DNA of 64,000 nucleotides, taken from NCBI RefSeq assembly GCF_001294335.1, contig NZ_LGKG01000101.1:170008-234007 (forward strand), written 5' to 3'. Shown here in pieces: positions 37,501 to 52,500 of the stretch; position 1 is the first letter of the stretch; each line of letters starts with the position of its first letter. Both the position numbers and the translations under genes were made by a program. The notes beneath the pieces are model-generated. The model did not search any database. It was not told the DNA's origin and saw only the letters and a program-made list of their open reading frames with translations. Source of the stretch: Streptomyces chattanoogensis. GTDB taxonomy: Bacteria; Actinomycetota; Actinomycetes; Streptomycetales; Streptomycetaceae.

Positions 37501-40500
37501 TGGCGTTCGGCTGGGCGCCATGGCTGCTTTCCGGTGTGATGTACGCGTTGGTCCTAGCGGGCCGCGGCTGGTCCCCAGCGTGGCTGGCCTGGTGGGACAG
37601 TCCGCTGGCCGCCCGTGTGCACTGGACAGTCGTCACGGCGGACGGCAGCCGGAGGGGCATGTACAACCACCTGATGAGTCCCCACGATCGTGAGTACGGA
37701 CGAGACCTCGGCAGCGGACTCACGAGCGAACCCTTCGTCACATTCCCCCTCGGGGGCGTCGAGGACGAACGGTTGTACGGGCGCCTTCTTCGGGCGTCAG
37801 GGCCGGCCGATATCGCCCTGATCAAGGAGGACTTCGGTTTCTCCTGCGCCCGGGAGGACTTCCGAGAAGCCCATGCCGACTATCTGCGGTCCTTTTTCAC
37901 GCAGCTGAACGCCGGCGTGACCAAGAGCCCGTTGCCTTGCGGCCTCCGGCTGCTGAAGGCCCCGGGAAGCCATTTGTACCGCTGGGGCGCACTGCCCGCC
38001 TATCGCCGTGCCGATGGCCCGGTTGCGGCTGTGGAGGCCTGGCATTCCGAGGTGTATTACCACGCCGACCGGGGTGAGTGGGAGAGCCTGCGTGAGGAAA
38101 TCGTGATGACCATCAAGGTCGGTCTTGCCGAGGGAAGGTCTGGAGGGTCATGACAATGAGCGAGGAACAGCACCTCGCCGCCATCATCGACGGTCACATC
38201 ACCACCCAATTGATCGCTTCAGCTGTACGGTTCGGGGTTCCCGACCTGCTGAAAGAAGGACCGGTCTCCACCCAGCGGCTGAGCCACGAAACCGGCATCG
38301 CGCCGCGGGAACTGACTCGCTTCCTGCGTGCTCTTCAGGGGCTGGGCGTGGTAGAGAAGGCCGCACCAGACGGGTATCGCGCCGGCCCCCTGGCCAGGCA
38401 TCTGCAGCGGGACGCCGGCGGCCTGTACGGACAGGCGCTGATGGCAGGCGGGGACTATTATGAGGCCTGGGCTCATTTAGATTACTCGCTCCGCACCGGG
38501 GAATCGGCATTCGAACACCATCACGGCAGCAGTCTGTGGGGGCGGTTCGCCGAAAGCGCTGAAGTCGCCGCCGCGTTCACCCGTACCATGCGGACCAACA
38601 CCGAGCGCGCCTTGGACGAGATTTTCGGTCTCTACGCCTTCCCGGCACGCGGCCTCGTCGCCGATCTCGGCGCAGGTGACGGGGCGCTGGTGGCGGGGCT
38701 CGTCTCCCGCTTTCCGGAGCTGCGGGCCATCGTCTTCGAGCAGCCCTCGGTCATCGAGCACACCCACCGGTCGTTGGAGAAGCGGCAACTCGGCGACCGC
38801 TGCGAGTACGTCCCCGGGAGCCTGCTGGACGAAGTGCCGAGGGGCGCCGATCTCTATATCCTCAAGTCCGTTATCCACAATTGGGATGACGAGGCGGCGC
38901 TGCGGATCCTGGAGAACTGCCGCACCGCAATGGACGGTCGCGGCACCCTCCTGCTCATTGAACGCGCGATGGGCGAGGACAATCCAAGGGAAGCGGCCAT
39001 CCGCGACATGGTCATGCTTGTGCTGTTCGGCAGCATGGACCGAACCGCCAGGGAGTACGAAGAGCTTCTGGAACGGGCAGGATTCATGGTCGCTCGAACT
39101 GCCATCAGTTCATCGGGCCTTTCCCTCCTTGAGGCCCGGCCCGCAACCTGAGTACCACACATACTCAGGTTGAACTCGTGGTCTCCGCTACTCGCGGCAC
39201 GGCGTGATCGTCGCGGTACGACATCACCATGCGGTACGCACAAGGGGGCGGGCTGACACCTGCGGAGCTGGCGGCGGGCGTGGGAGACCGGCGGGTTCGA
39301 CGCCCTGCACTCGGCGGGGCCGATGTCGGCCGAGCCGACTCCGGCGGCGGCACCCACGAGTTCGTCGCCTGGCTCGCCCAGCGCGGAATGTGGTTGTCGT
39401 ACTCGGTCGGCATGACCATCACCGACGCCATGCACCGGGCCGTCCTGAAGATTCCCGCCGCCGCTTTGGACGGTGGCCGTGGAACCGGACGGCGCCATCC
39501 GGGACGGCGCGTGGGCCGCCAGCGGTTCGCGGCGGCGGACCCCGTGGTAGGGGCCCTTGCTGACCTGACCGCGGTGTGCTCGTCTGCCCGGCTGCTGGCA
39601 GACGTCTCCGGCCCGGAGACGCCGCCGGGAACTGCTCTGCTCATCGGCGCGGCTGCGGCCAGCGGCGTACGGATCGCGGCCTTCCAGCCACGACCGACGT
39701 TCACGCACGCCCACGGCCGGGAGCCCAACTGGCGGAACCTCATGATCCAGTACGCCTCCGACGCCCACCTCGATAACAGCGACGCTGTCCTGGCTGGCCC
39801 CATGAGCCTTGACGAGGTCACCGGCGAGCACCAGACCCTGGTCCTCGAAGGCTGCGACGGGGTCGGCAAGAGCACACTCGGCGAACGCTTATCGACGGAC
39901 TACGGCTTCGCTGTGGTGCACTCCCCTAAGACTCCCGACCACCTCGACCTGGCGAGCCGCGACCGGAGCATCCTTGCCGGGGCCGGGCGGATCCTCCTCG
40001 ACCGGTGCTTCATCAGCGAACTGGTCTACGGCCCCCTTCATCGAGGATCGATTTTGTCTCGAGCAGTACGAGGTCGGTGACGCAGTGCACGGCCTGTTGT
40101 GTACTCAGGTGGCTTTGTCGGTGTGTCGTGAACAAAGCCACCTGAACCTCGAACCAATCAACCTCACCGGGAAAACGCTCTTTCAGGCCGCTGTGGCGAG
40201 TGCCCGGGCGGGCTGCGTCTGCTCGTAGGCGTGGCCGACCCGCAGGAGTGTGGGCTCGCCGAGGGGCCGGCCGAGCAGCTGCATGCCGATGGGCATGCCC
40301 GCCGCGTCGTGGCCGACCGGAACGGTCAGGGCGGGCACTCCGGTGATGTTGGCGGGGGAAGAGAGGCGCACGTAGGCGTCGGAGACGCCCTCGACCGTGC
40401 CGTCGGGCCAGGTGACCGTCTCCTCGTCGGCCCCGACCGCCGGCATCGGAACGGTCGGGGCGGCGATCACGTCGACCTCCTCCAGCATCCGGGCCCACTC

Positions 40501-43500
40501 GGCGCGCATGAGCGTGCGGGAGCGTTGAGCGCGCAGGTAGTCACCGGCGCTCATCAACTCGCTTGCCTCCAGGAGGATGCGGACGTCCTCTTGGTACAGC
40601 TCGGGGACCGTGCGCAGGCTGCCTTCATGGTAGGCCCCGGCCTCGGGCACCATCAGGCCCCACTGGGTGGCCTGGATGTAGCGGGTCATCGGGATGTCGA
40701 CCTCGACGAGCTGTGCGCCCAGGGCTTCCAGCTGCCCGATGGCGTGCCGGACGGCGGTCCCCACCTGCGCGTGGACGTTGTCGAAGTAGTAGGTGCGCGG
40801 CAGTCCGATGCGCAGCCCCGTCAGGTCCGTGCCGGCAACGGGCCGGTAGTCCGCGGCGGGCACGGACAGCGAGGCGGGGTCGCGCGGATCGTGTCCGGCC
40901 AGCGCGGTCAGGACCAGGGCCGCGTCCTCGACGGTGCGGGTGACCGGACCGACGTGGTCCAGCGACCGGGACAGGGAGGTGACGCCGTGACGGGGGACGA
41001 GACCGTAGGTCGGCTTGAGGCCGACGACCCCGTTGAGCGCGGCGGGCACCCGGATCGACCCGCCGGTGTCGGTGCCCAGGGCGAAGGTCGCGGTGCCCGA
41101 CGCGACGGCGACCGCGGAGCCGCCGCTGGAGCCACCGGCCACCCGGCCGTGGTCCCAGGCGTTGCGGGTCTGCGGGGTGGTCAGGCCGAACGCGCATGCG
41201 TGGGTGTGGGTCTTGCCGAGCAGGATCGCGCCGGCTGCGCTCAGACGCGCGGCGACCGTGCTGTCCGCTGTCGCGCGATGGCCGGCGCGGACCCGCGAGC
41301 TGGCCGTGGTGGCCATCCCGCTGACATCGATCAGGTCCTTGAGCCCCATCGGGATGCCGTGCAGCGGTCCCCGGTAACGGCCTTGCGCCGCTTCGTGTTC
41401 GGCTTCGCTCGCCGCCCGGCGCGCCTGCTCCGCGGCGACCGTGACGTAGGCGCCGAGGTGCGGCTCCGCCTTCTCGATGCGATCGAGGACGGAGTCGACC
41501 AGTTCGACGGGGGACAGTCGCCGGGCACGTATCGCGTCCGCGGCGGCGGCCAGGGACAGCTCATACGGCTGCATCGTGCTTCTCCTCTCCGGCGCGGTAG
41601 GCGGCGGCGGGCGGGACGTCCGCGAAGTCCAGCTCGCGCAGGACCGCGACGACGCTGTGGATGTGGTTGGCGACCGCGGCAACCGCGGCGTGGCGCTCGG
41701 CGGGCAGCACAAGTCCGGCGCGGGCGGCCCAGCGGGCGGCCTCCGGAGGTGTGAGTTCGACGGCGGACATGGATGTTCTCCCTCTCGGTCAAGGCTGGAG
41801 CGGCGGAGCAAGCGAGGCCCTAAAGGCCAAGAATTCGCTTTATGTAACGGGCAGACGCCATGGCTGCTCGGCGGCCCCTGCGGGGGCGGCCGGGCGGGGC
41901 CGGTCGCATGGTCAGGCCGCGGTGGTCGGGATCTCGCTGCCGTGCTCGGCGAGCAGCCGGTAGCGGCCGTTCTCCCGGCGGACGGTGCCGGCCGTGGGCT
42001 GCGGGAAGTGGGTGCCCAGGAGCAGTGCGTCGGTGTCTGCCAGGGCGTCGAGCAGTCGGCGGCGGGTACCCACCGCCTGGGCGGCGTCGATGTCGACGCA
42101 GCTGTCACATGAGGGTGGGACAGCTGCACGGGGTGGTGGATGCTGTCCCCGGTGATCAGCGCGCGGCGGTCGCTGCCGCGCAGTTCCACGGCGACCTGCC
42201 CCGGGGTGTGGCCCGGGGCAGGGACCAGGAAGACGCCGGGCGCGACCTCGTGCCCCCGCTCGGGCACGTCCACGAGGTCGTACTGTCCGGCGTCGCGTAC
42301 GGGGGTGACGGAGTCGCGGAACATCTGGCGGCGGGCCTCGTCCAGGTCGGTGGCGGCCCAGTGGTCCCATTCGATGCGGCTGGTGAGGTAGCGGGCGTTG
42401 GGGAACGTGGGAACCCAGTCCTCGCCGGCGAGGCGGGTGTTCCAGCCGACGTGGTCGGTGTGCAGGTGCGTGGTGATCACCAGGTCCACGGACCGCCTTC
42501 CATGCTGCGCAGTCGGCCGTCCGCGACCGCCATCCGGCATTCCGGGACTGGTGCTCGTTCTGCTTCATCGGCGACTGGCGCCATTCGGATTCGAACCAAG
42601 GAGCTGCCTCGTGACCCATCTGGAACTGCCCCTGACCCCGCTCCACGAGATCGACCTGGTGGAGGTGCCCCGGCTGCAGCTGCCCGCCCCGCAGCATCGC
42701 ATCGAAGGGCGGGTATCGCTCAGTACGGCCGTCGTTCACCCCCTGACTGCGGAGGAGGCAGCTGCAGGCGAGGCGGATTGGCTCGGCTTCCTGACCGCGG
42801 AGGCGTCGCACAGCGACTATCTCCTCCTCAGCCTCACGTGCGCCTTCCGCCCATCGGCAAACGGTGATCCTTTCGCTGACGCTGCCGTCGGCGTTCTCCT
42901 GGAGTCCCCTGGTGAGCCTGCGGAGCGACAGCCGATCGCTTGGTCGATCTCCCCCAAGAAGCGCTCCCACCCGGTGGAGCGGGCAACGACCATTGGGCTC
43001 AGTGCCAAGCTCGCGATCGTCGAATCCACGCTCGAAATCACCCCCGGCCAAGGTCGGGAGGACCTTTTCGTCATCGGAATGGGCGAAAGGGACAGCGACC
43101 CGGAATGGCGTGTCCAGGCGACCAGGCGTCACCCCCTGATCGGCGACGAGACCTTCACGCTGATCGTCAAGGCCGCTGCCGGCGCTCCCGTTCAGGCCCA
43201 CGTGACGGTGGCAGCCACCATCAAGCATCGGCGATTCGGCTTGACTCCCTACCGGGCAGACCTCCCCGCCACATTGCGAACCATCGATCTGCGTCGTCAG
43301 ACCGATCGGCGTGACCGAAACACAACGGCTGCCGTGCCTACGAGCGGCGCTTGACGCAGAGCGGCCGACGTGCGGCTTCCCACGGCTGTGGTGAACGGAT
43401 CGAGTCGCCGGAGTGAAGTGACGCCGTCAGAACAGTTCTGCTGCAAGGTACTGAAGCGCAGGGAGAAGTTCGGGGTGGTCCCCGCGGGCGCTGTGCGTGT

Positions 43501-46500
43501 ACTCACCGCCAGGCTCCGGCGAGCGAGCTGGGTGGTGGCGCAGGAGCGAGAGACCGCGGTTTATTCATGCCTGAGATGGGCTCGGATCGTGCAGCTTCTT
43601 CCACTGAAGATCAGGGTTCGGAAGGCTGCGGATAAGGGGCAACGGCTCGCGGTCGCGGGTGTAGTAGAGCTTGTTCGTCAGCAGGACGGCTCAGGTTCCT
43701 CGTTTGGGGAGATCCACATGTCGGTGCCGGTGAAGCCGTAGTGGACGTACGAGCGGTTGGCAGGGCCCTGGCGCCCATCCACTCACGCCCCGTGCACACA
43801 AACGGCCCCGGCCGAGGAGTCCGGGGCCGAATAGGACGCCGCCCTGGGGAGAAACCCCGGGTCAGCGCGGTGTGCTCAGAGCCCCCTGTCGGATTCGAAC
43901 CGACGACCTTTCGCTTTGCAAGTCCCGGCGGGTTCATGACCGACACTGCTGCTTGGTCCACCGCGGTCCGGTTTTGCCTGTTCAGGGACGACTTTCCTGA
44001 CGCCTGGTCCAGCGCCGGACGGCCTCTGCTGCGCCGTCCGCTCACGCATCGCTCACGCATGGCGGACGGGTGAGCCGGCAATTCGAACCGCGATTACCAA
44101 GCTGGTAGTGGCTGCCGCGAGGCTTTGGTCGGCGAGGTAGACGCCTACGAGTGCCAGACGCCCGTGGAGCAAGCGAGTGACGTCGCGTACGCGGCGCAGG
44201 TGACCGTGGGCATTGGCGCGGGCAGGCCCCGTCTCCGTCGATGGCGCAGGAAACGGCCCGAACGGGAAGCTGCCCAGCAGATCACTCCATAGGCCCGCTT
44301 GTCCCGGTCTGCTGGCCACGGCGTGGAAGGTCTGATGCTGGGCTGCCGTTCCTGTCGGTACGCCCGCAAGGGGCGGGAGACGGCTCGTTGCGCGTTCTTG
44401 TACGGCTGTGGAGTGGGGGCTGGTCCGGGAAGCTGCGCAACGAGCGCCTGAGTCGGGTCAGAAGCTGCTACCCACAGCGGGTGTCCTCCAGGCGAGAGCC
44501 GGGCTCGGTTGTCACAGCTGTCCGAGCATCCAGCTTCCGGGCGCGTCGGGGTCCTCGCTGAGCAGGTACTCCCGCCAGGTGGCGTAGTACTCATCCCGGG
44601 AGATGCGGCCGTCTCCGTCGCGGTCCATGTGTTTCATCGCGGTCTTCGCGTCTTCTGCGGTCATGCCCCAGAGGTCCCAGACGCGCTGGATCTCGGCGCC
44701 GTCGAGCACGCCGTCTCCGTCGGTGTCGGCGGTGTCGAACTCCGCGTCGACCGCGGGTCGGAAGGTGCGGTCCAGGAGTGCGGGGTCAGCGACGTGGCGG
44801 TGCAGCCCGTCGTGGAACTCCTGCCGGCTGACCCGTCCGTCGCCGTCGGCGTCCATGGACGAGCAGATGTTCCGGTGAACCTGTTCGTAGGTCTCGCGGA
44901 GGGCGATCGCCCGCGGGGACCTCTCAGCGTGGCCGAAGCCGCGCGCGAGTTCCTCGGCCGCCCTCGGCCAGTCCTGCGCCTCGATGAAGCCGTTGCCGTC
45001 GGTGTCGAGCAGGTTGAAGAAGCGGTCGAATTTACGGGTCCGCAGATCACTCGGCATGGGCACCCCTGCACTGTGCGTAAGTATTGGGACACTCCAAATC
45101 ATCCAGCTGAGTGCCTGGTGTTTTGCCGATCCGCGGACAACTGCACCTAAACGAGCGATTAGTAACATGAGTCCCCGCAAGGTCAGTTGATTCGATCGGG
45201 GCCGGAGTACAACCCGCCGCAGGATGCTCCCCGCAGCGGGCGAGTACACGTTCGCAACCGCCGAACGCAGCTTGGGAGGATGAGCTTGTCGATCCGCCCT
45301 CGCCGTCAACGATGTTGCTTGAGCTCGGTGACCAGCCTCATGACGCGGCCCCGGCCTATACGGCCGGCGCGGGCCGAGTAGAAACCCTCTCCCATGGCCC
45401 GGTGGCACAGGGGGAACGTCACGTCAGAGCTCCTCCACGACGGACATCATGTCGTCGTCTGTGTGGCCCTTGGCCATGCGCCGCTGAAGGTACTCGGCCA
45501 TCGGGGTGGTGACGGGGTCGGACAGGCCCGCTGCCCGGGCAGAGCGGGTGACTCCTTCGATGGCGGCCAGGTGGGTGCCGAGCGTCGAGTCGTTGGTGCT
45601 GTAGTTCCCGGTGGCCGCGCTGGTCAGTGCCCGTTCGAGGGTGTCCGCGAGGGTCGGGATGCTGCGGATCGCTGCCTGGCTGAAGGCTGCCATGGGCAGT
45701 GACTCGGCCCTGGCCATGCAGACGGCCTCGATGGCTCCTCGCACCGTTCCGTAGTACAGAGCGAGCAGCGATGCCTCGTAGGCGTTCGCGGCGGCGATGT
45801 CGGGGCCGAGATAGTCGTGGTTGTTCCCCCACGCCTTGGCGATCTCCTCGACGGCGGCCCGGTCTTGTGGGGCACCTGACCACATGACGGCGCTCATCTC
45901 CGTTCCGATGTGGCGGGGGTAGCACAGGATTCCGCACTCCAGGTAGCGGGCGTCGGGGTTTTTCTCGGTGATCCATTGCTGCAGTCCGCGGGCTTCGTCC
46001 GGGGTGCCGGCGGCAGTCTGTACGAGCACGGTTGAGTCAAGGGAGTCCGTCACCGTGGAGAGGACCTGTTGGGTCGTGGGGTAGTCGGGCAGGCCGAGGA
46101 TGAGGACGGGGGCGGAGCGGACGGCCTCGTCGAGACTGTCGACGGCGTGGCCGCTGTCCACGAACTCCGCGATTTTCGACCGTGTGCGGTTCCATACGTT
46201 GACTTTGAGTCCGTACGCGATCATTGCCTTGGCGAGGGCGGTCCCCATGTATCCGGTTCCGATGACGGTGACGTCAGCCATGAGCGTGGTCCTTACGTGG
46301 TGGGAGGGTGGGAAATGGCCCGGCCGCCTCGCGCCGACGTTCCGTCGGTCGTTGAGTTGACGGCGGGAGTTGCGTGGTGGGCCCGGATGCCACGGTTCGG
46401 GGGCAGGTGGCTACAGCCCGGCCGGGACCGGGGAGAGCTCGTGCAGGATCAATGAGTCGCCGAACATGCCGCGGAGGACCGCGTGGATGGCGTCGCGGAG

Positions 46501-49500
46501 CGCGACCTGTGCCAAGGGGTCGATGACGGCGCTCAGGCTCGGCATACCGAAGTCGAAGTGCGCGGTGAACTCGATGCAGGTGGCGTCTCCCTCGGGGTGC
46601 ACCTGCCATGACCCGTTGAACTGTTCGAAGTCTCCTTCGGTCTGCTCGAAGGAGACGGTGCGGCTGGCCCAGTCGATGCTGTCGCGCTGGGTCCAGAGCA
46701 GCAGTCCACCGCGGAATTCGACGTTCCAGCTGGAGAAGGTGCCGAGGGCGTCTTCGACGACCTGCACTTCGTGGACGACGGAGGTGTGGTCGGGGAAGGA
46801 CGCGAAGTCCCGGAGTGTCTCCAAGGTGGCGTCGGGGCCGGCATCAGGGAGCGTGGCGCGGATGGTGGCAGATGGCACTGGGTGCTTCCTTCGCTGATCA
46901 GATGCGATCGGTGGTGGAGTGCACTGCTTTCTCGAAGGCGTCGAGAAGCCAGCTGACGTCGTCGTGCGAGAGGATCGCCGGAGGCGTCAGGCGTACGACT
47001 CGTTGCGAGTTGAGGGAGTGATTCACCAGGACCCGTTGCTCGATCATGTTCAGCAGGAACTCCGCTGCACTGCCCGAGTCGCGGAACTCGATACCGATCA
47101 GCAGCCCGGCCCCACGGATCTCGGTGACGGCGTTGCCCGGGCAACGGGCCGTGATCGACCGGAGTTGCCCAAGAAGATCGGCACCCAGGTCGCGGGCCCG
47201 CTCGACGAGCCCTTCGGACTCGATGGCCTCGATGGTGGCCTGCGCGGCGGCCATCGCGAGGGGCGAGCCGCCGAAGGTCGACGTGTGGAGATAGGGGTCA
47301 CTGCTGAAGGGCTTGTACAGCTCCGTGGTCGTGGCGAGCGCAGCAACCGGGACGACCCCGCCCGAGAGACCCTTGCCGATCAGGAGCATGTCCGGGACGA
47401 CGTCCTCACGCTGTGCCGCCCACCAGCGCCCGGTGCGGCCCAGGCCGGTCTGCACCTCGTCGAGGATCATGAAGGCTCCGTAGCGGGAACACAGTTCCCG
47501 GACTTCGCGCAGGTAGCCCGAGGGCGGAATGACGACGCCGGACTCGCCCTGAACGGGCTCCAGGACCACGCAGGACTCGGGGTACTCGTCCAGCACGGCT
47601 CCCAGCGCCCTGGAGTCGCCGTAGGGGACCTCGTACACACCGGGCAGCAGGGGCTCGAACGGCCCTTGGTACAGCGGGTTCGCGGTGATGCTCAGTGCTC
47701 CCAGGGTCTTGCCGTGGTAGCCGCCCGAGGTGGTGATCACCGTGCGTCTGCCGTGCGCGCGGGCAAGTTTGAGCGCGGCTTCCACCGACTCCGCACCGGA
47801 GTTGACGAAGTGCGCCCAGTCGAGACCGGGCGGCGTCACCCGTGCCAGGGCCTGCGCCGCCCCGGCCGCCGACGGTTCAAGAAGCAGCCTGGTCGCCAGC
47901 GGGTGCCGTCCGACCTGCCGGACCACGGCCTCGGTAACGGCCGGGTGGCAGTGTCCGAGCAGGAATACCCCGTAGCCGCCGCAGCTGAGGTAGTCGATTC
48001 CCTGCGAGTCCATGACCCGTGTGCCGCTGGAGGAGACCTCCAGGGGCGCTCCGAGCAGCTGGACCAGTGACGCACGGCCCTTGCTGAGGTGGCTGCGGTA
48101 GACCGCCAGTACCTGGTTGCGGTCGCCGAGATCCAGCACGGGCGCCGTCACCGTGCTGCGGCCCGTCGGCGGGGGGCGGCGAGGTGGGCAACCGTCGCCT
48201 CGAGGGCTGCGAGGAAGTGCGCCGCACCGAGCGCGGGCAGTTCCGGCGTGGACCCGAAACTTGAGGGCAGAGGGGTATCCACGTCGAGGACGGACATGAG
48301 CAACTGCAATCGGTCCAGTCCGCGAAGCTCCCGGGTACTGAGGGAATCGGCGAATGCCGGCCGGATGAGGCGCTCCACCGTCTGCTGGGGGATCAGACGG
48401 GGCCCGACCCGGTTCAGGGCACTTCCCGCGCTGTACTTCAGGCACAGGTCAGTCACCTGCCGAAGCGACATGCTCTCCTCACCAGCAGTCAGCCAGAACT
48501 CCCCGGTGGTCCTGCCGGAGTCCATCAGCGCCGTGGTCGCCCGAGCGAGTACGTCCTGGGCGATGAAGTCGATGGGGGCCTTGTCGTGCGCGGGAATCAT
48601 GGCGATCCGGCGCTCCACGGCCGAGCTCATCAGCACATGGATTCCCTGGGTCTGCGACATCCTCCCTGTACGGGAGTCCCCGATGAGAATCGACGGCCGC
48701 AACACCACCACGGGCACGCCGCTCTCCGCCAGCGCCTCCTCGGCAGCGACCTTGCTCAGCACGTAGTGATTGGCCGGAGCACCATGGCCCGTACCGCCCG
48801 CGAGGTGGGCCCGCGCGGTGAACGCGCTGCTCATGAAAAGCAGGCGGCTGCCGGCGTCTGCCGCGAACTGGGCCACGCGCCGCGTGCCGGCCACATTCAC
48901 CCTGTGGAGGGTCTGCGGATCGGCGTCGAACCGGGTGACAGCAGCGCAGTGCAGGACGGTATCCACCCGCCTGGCCAGTGCCCGGTAGGCTCCGGCGTCC
49001 AGGCCGAAGCGGTCCTCCGCGAGTTCCCCGACGATGTTCTCCACGCCGGCGACAGGCATGGAGTGGGCCAGCGCGATGACATGGTGGCGTCGGCACAGGG
49101 CCGGCAGGAGCCCCTGGCCGACAGCCCCGGACGCGCCGGTGAGGAGCACGGTCTCGGTCACGTCACACCGTCACGGGGAGGATCAGCGGCCCGCGGATGT
49201 CGACCGCCTTGCGGACCTGCACTTCCCCGGCCTGCGCCAGGCGCGGGAACCGCTGCGGCAGCCGCTCGAACAACAGGCGGGCCTCCAGGCGCGCGAGGTG
49301 CGCACCCAGGCACAGGTGGATGCCGCCGCCGAAAGCGACGTGCCGGGCATCCTGGCGCGAAATATCGAAACGGTCCGGGTCCGCGAACCGCAGCGGGTCA
49401 CGGTTGGCCGCGCCCTGCAGCAAGATCATGCCGGTACCCTGCGGGACCACCGTACCGGCGACTTCCGTGTCCACGGTCGTGTACCGGTACGCGAGTTGCG

Positions 49501-52500
49501 CGGGTGCTTCCCAGCGGAGCATCTCCTCCACCGCGTTCGCAGCGAGTCCGGGGTCCTGCTGAAGCTTGCGGTTCTCCTGCGGATGTGTGAGGAGCGCCGC
49601 CACCCCGCTGCCCAGCAGACACGCGGTTGTCTCGTAGCTGGCCGCGTACATCAACACCAGGAGCTCAGCGAGTTCGTCGTCCCTCAGATCTCCTGTCTCC
49701 ACCAGCATCGAGGGGATGTCCTGCACGGGGTGCGCACGACGGTCATCGATAACCCGCCGAAAGTATTCGATCGCCTCCAAAACCGCTTCGTCTCCCTTGG
49801 CCAGGACCTCCGGAGTCAGAACAGGGTCTGTGAGGCTGCTCGTCGCCTCAGCGATCCACTGGAATCTGGCACGGTCCTCCTCCGCCACCCCCATGAGACG
49901 TCCCGCAACCGCCGAAGGAATAGCAAATCCCACAAACTCCTGGAAGTTGACGGCGCTGCCGTCCGATCCCGCATCCGCCAACGCATCCAGCGCCCGATCC
50001 ACGACACCCTCGACCGTGGCACTCAGCTCAGCAACGCGCCGACCGGTGAAGAACGGAACAACGGCTTGCCGCAGCCGAGTGTGCTCAGGCGGATTACTCA
50101 TGAGCATGGACCGAAAGAACATGTGCAGCCCCGGATGGTCACGCCAACCAGGTTGCTCCTTGTCGTGCTCCTCCAAAGTCCCCAAGCGCATATCCCGGCC
50201 ATAGGCGCGTACACATCCGTCATAGGAACTGACCGTGTACATATTCAGCGCCGAAACGTAATGAACAGGAGCCAGTTCGCGAATCCTGGCCGTGAGCGGA
50301 TACGGGCTCTCGTACCCCTCGGGAGTGAAGAACAGGGACTCCACGAGCCCATCGACCAACTGTGCCGCGCCCTCGTCAGTCGCCTGGCTAGCAATCATCT
50401 GCATGACACTCCCTGCACAACAGACATCACGATATAGGGGATCGTACCCCTCAACTATTCCAGTTCAGAGCATGCGTACTTTAACTCGCGAATGGCAGCG
50501 ACCTGACCGAGTGATCTTCTGATTACTCATATCCGAGAATCATCTCTTTTTGTCGGCAAGGCTTAATTCAGAGCCCCTCGATGCTTCGAGGGCGCACGGT
50601 CAGCACCAGGCGCTGGTCTTTCAGGCGATTCAGACGCAGTGCGCATTCGGGAGCGAGTCGGCCGGCACCGTGAGCACGGTAGATCCAGCAATCTCTCCGT
50701 AACAAGACACGATGGATCGTTAGCCTCGATCTTGCATGAGGGCCCGTCAGCAAGCTGACGGGCCCTCATGCAAGATCGAGGCTAACGACGTTCCCTGTCC
50801 CTGAACTGAACCGACTGAACTTAACTCCTGCCACTTCGACACCAAGCGAGATCACCTCTTAGGCACCGTGTGCCCGGCGAACAACTCGCGGCCCCTACCC
50901 GGCGACTACGTACCCGTCGGAGGTCCGCCCGTCAGGTCCCCGCGCGCCCGCGGTGACACTGGCACCGCGGAGGTGCCGCGGACCAGGCTGACACCGAGCA
51001 CTCAAGGGCCGCAAGACCCATGCCAGGGGTCACCTGTCATGGCAGAGCCCGCCGGAAGGCGGCCTCCTGGTGCCGTGTCGTGGTGCTGTCCGCGGCCGAC
51101 GGAAGAATTCGATGTGCCCGTTTTCGTCCGCCGTTTGCTCCCCATTGACAATGAAGCGCGGGCCCATGCGTCGCACGTCGCCGCTCGCGCCTTGTGACCT
51201 CGACCTGACGAAAAGTCATGAGGTGCCTTCCAATTGCTGGTTGATGTGGAGCATCAGAAGGGCCTCTTCCTTTTATTGCCCATTGACCGTCAGTGTCCGA
51301 GCGGCAGGACAGCTGTCTCGAATTGGGCATACACCGGTTTCGACGGTTTCGGCTTGTTCAACCCTGGCTGGATTTCGTAAAGCAGCCCCAGATGGATCTC
51401 CCTGCCGCCGAACCGGTCTTCGGCGAGGCCCACCATCCTCCTGTGCTCTTCCGGCTTGAGCGCGAAACCGGGATAGATGTCGTTCCCGGAGGGAGCGACC
51501 TGCAGCGTGAGGTTCGGAGGCTCCGTCCCATGAAGCCGGGCATCCACACTGACGAGTGCGGTGCGGGTGTCATAGGTAATTGTGCGATACACCCACCATG
51601 TGGTGACGTCCTGCCCGTCCCTGAAGATCTTGAACGTCCAGCCGCCGGGAGACCACTGGTCAGGGTAGCTGTTGAAGATGAACGAGCTATAGCTCGGCGT
51701 GCCAATGACGGCCGCGGTGCGGCCCACGGTGAGGTGGCGTGTGCAGCAGCTGCGGCTGGTCCACGTTGAGGGTCGTCGTGGTGCGTTCTTGCCTCACCAT
51801 GCCGCCGTTCAGGCAGCGGAACCGCACGGCGAGTGTCGTGTCCTTCACCAACTGGCTCCGGATCGCCGACGGGAGAACGTACTGGCGCGTGTCGTTCACC
51901 GCGGAGAGGCAGGCCGGCAGCCATACCATCCCCTCGGCGCGATACGCCCAGAAGGCGTCCGCCCCTTGACCGTACTGCCGTGCTTCACCATCGGACAGCA
52001 GGTCGCCGGCCGTGTCGGGTACCCGGCTCTCCGGAAGTCCGATCTCGTACAGGAAGACGTCGGTGCCGCCCGCGACGGCCAGGTTCTTCAGGCCGTCCTT
52101 CACCTTCTCCACCGGGTATGCATCGTGGAAGTACTGGACCCCGAAGACGGCTGCAGTGGGCCCGTCCCAATTGAGTACGACGGGCGAACCGGCGGAGACC
52201 GGGCCGGCGGGATAACTGCTGCGATCTCCGTGGAAACACGTCAACGGCGGAGCCGGAACGACGGTTTTCCTCCAGGCGGTCTTGACGACGACGAGCCGGT
52301 GCTCAGCTCCCCATTCTGATTCCTCCGTGTTTCCGCGTTTCGCCCGCGCTTGTACGGTCACATGGGCGATCCCGGCGCATTGGGTGATGGGAATCCCGTC
52401 GAAGGAGATGACCAGCCCCATCTGCTCCGGGACATCCGGATTTTTCTGAGGGTTCCTGCTGATGAACCTGACGTAGTCGGCGTCGGGCGCGGCGATCCAC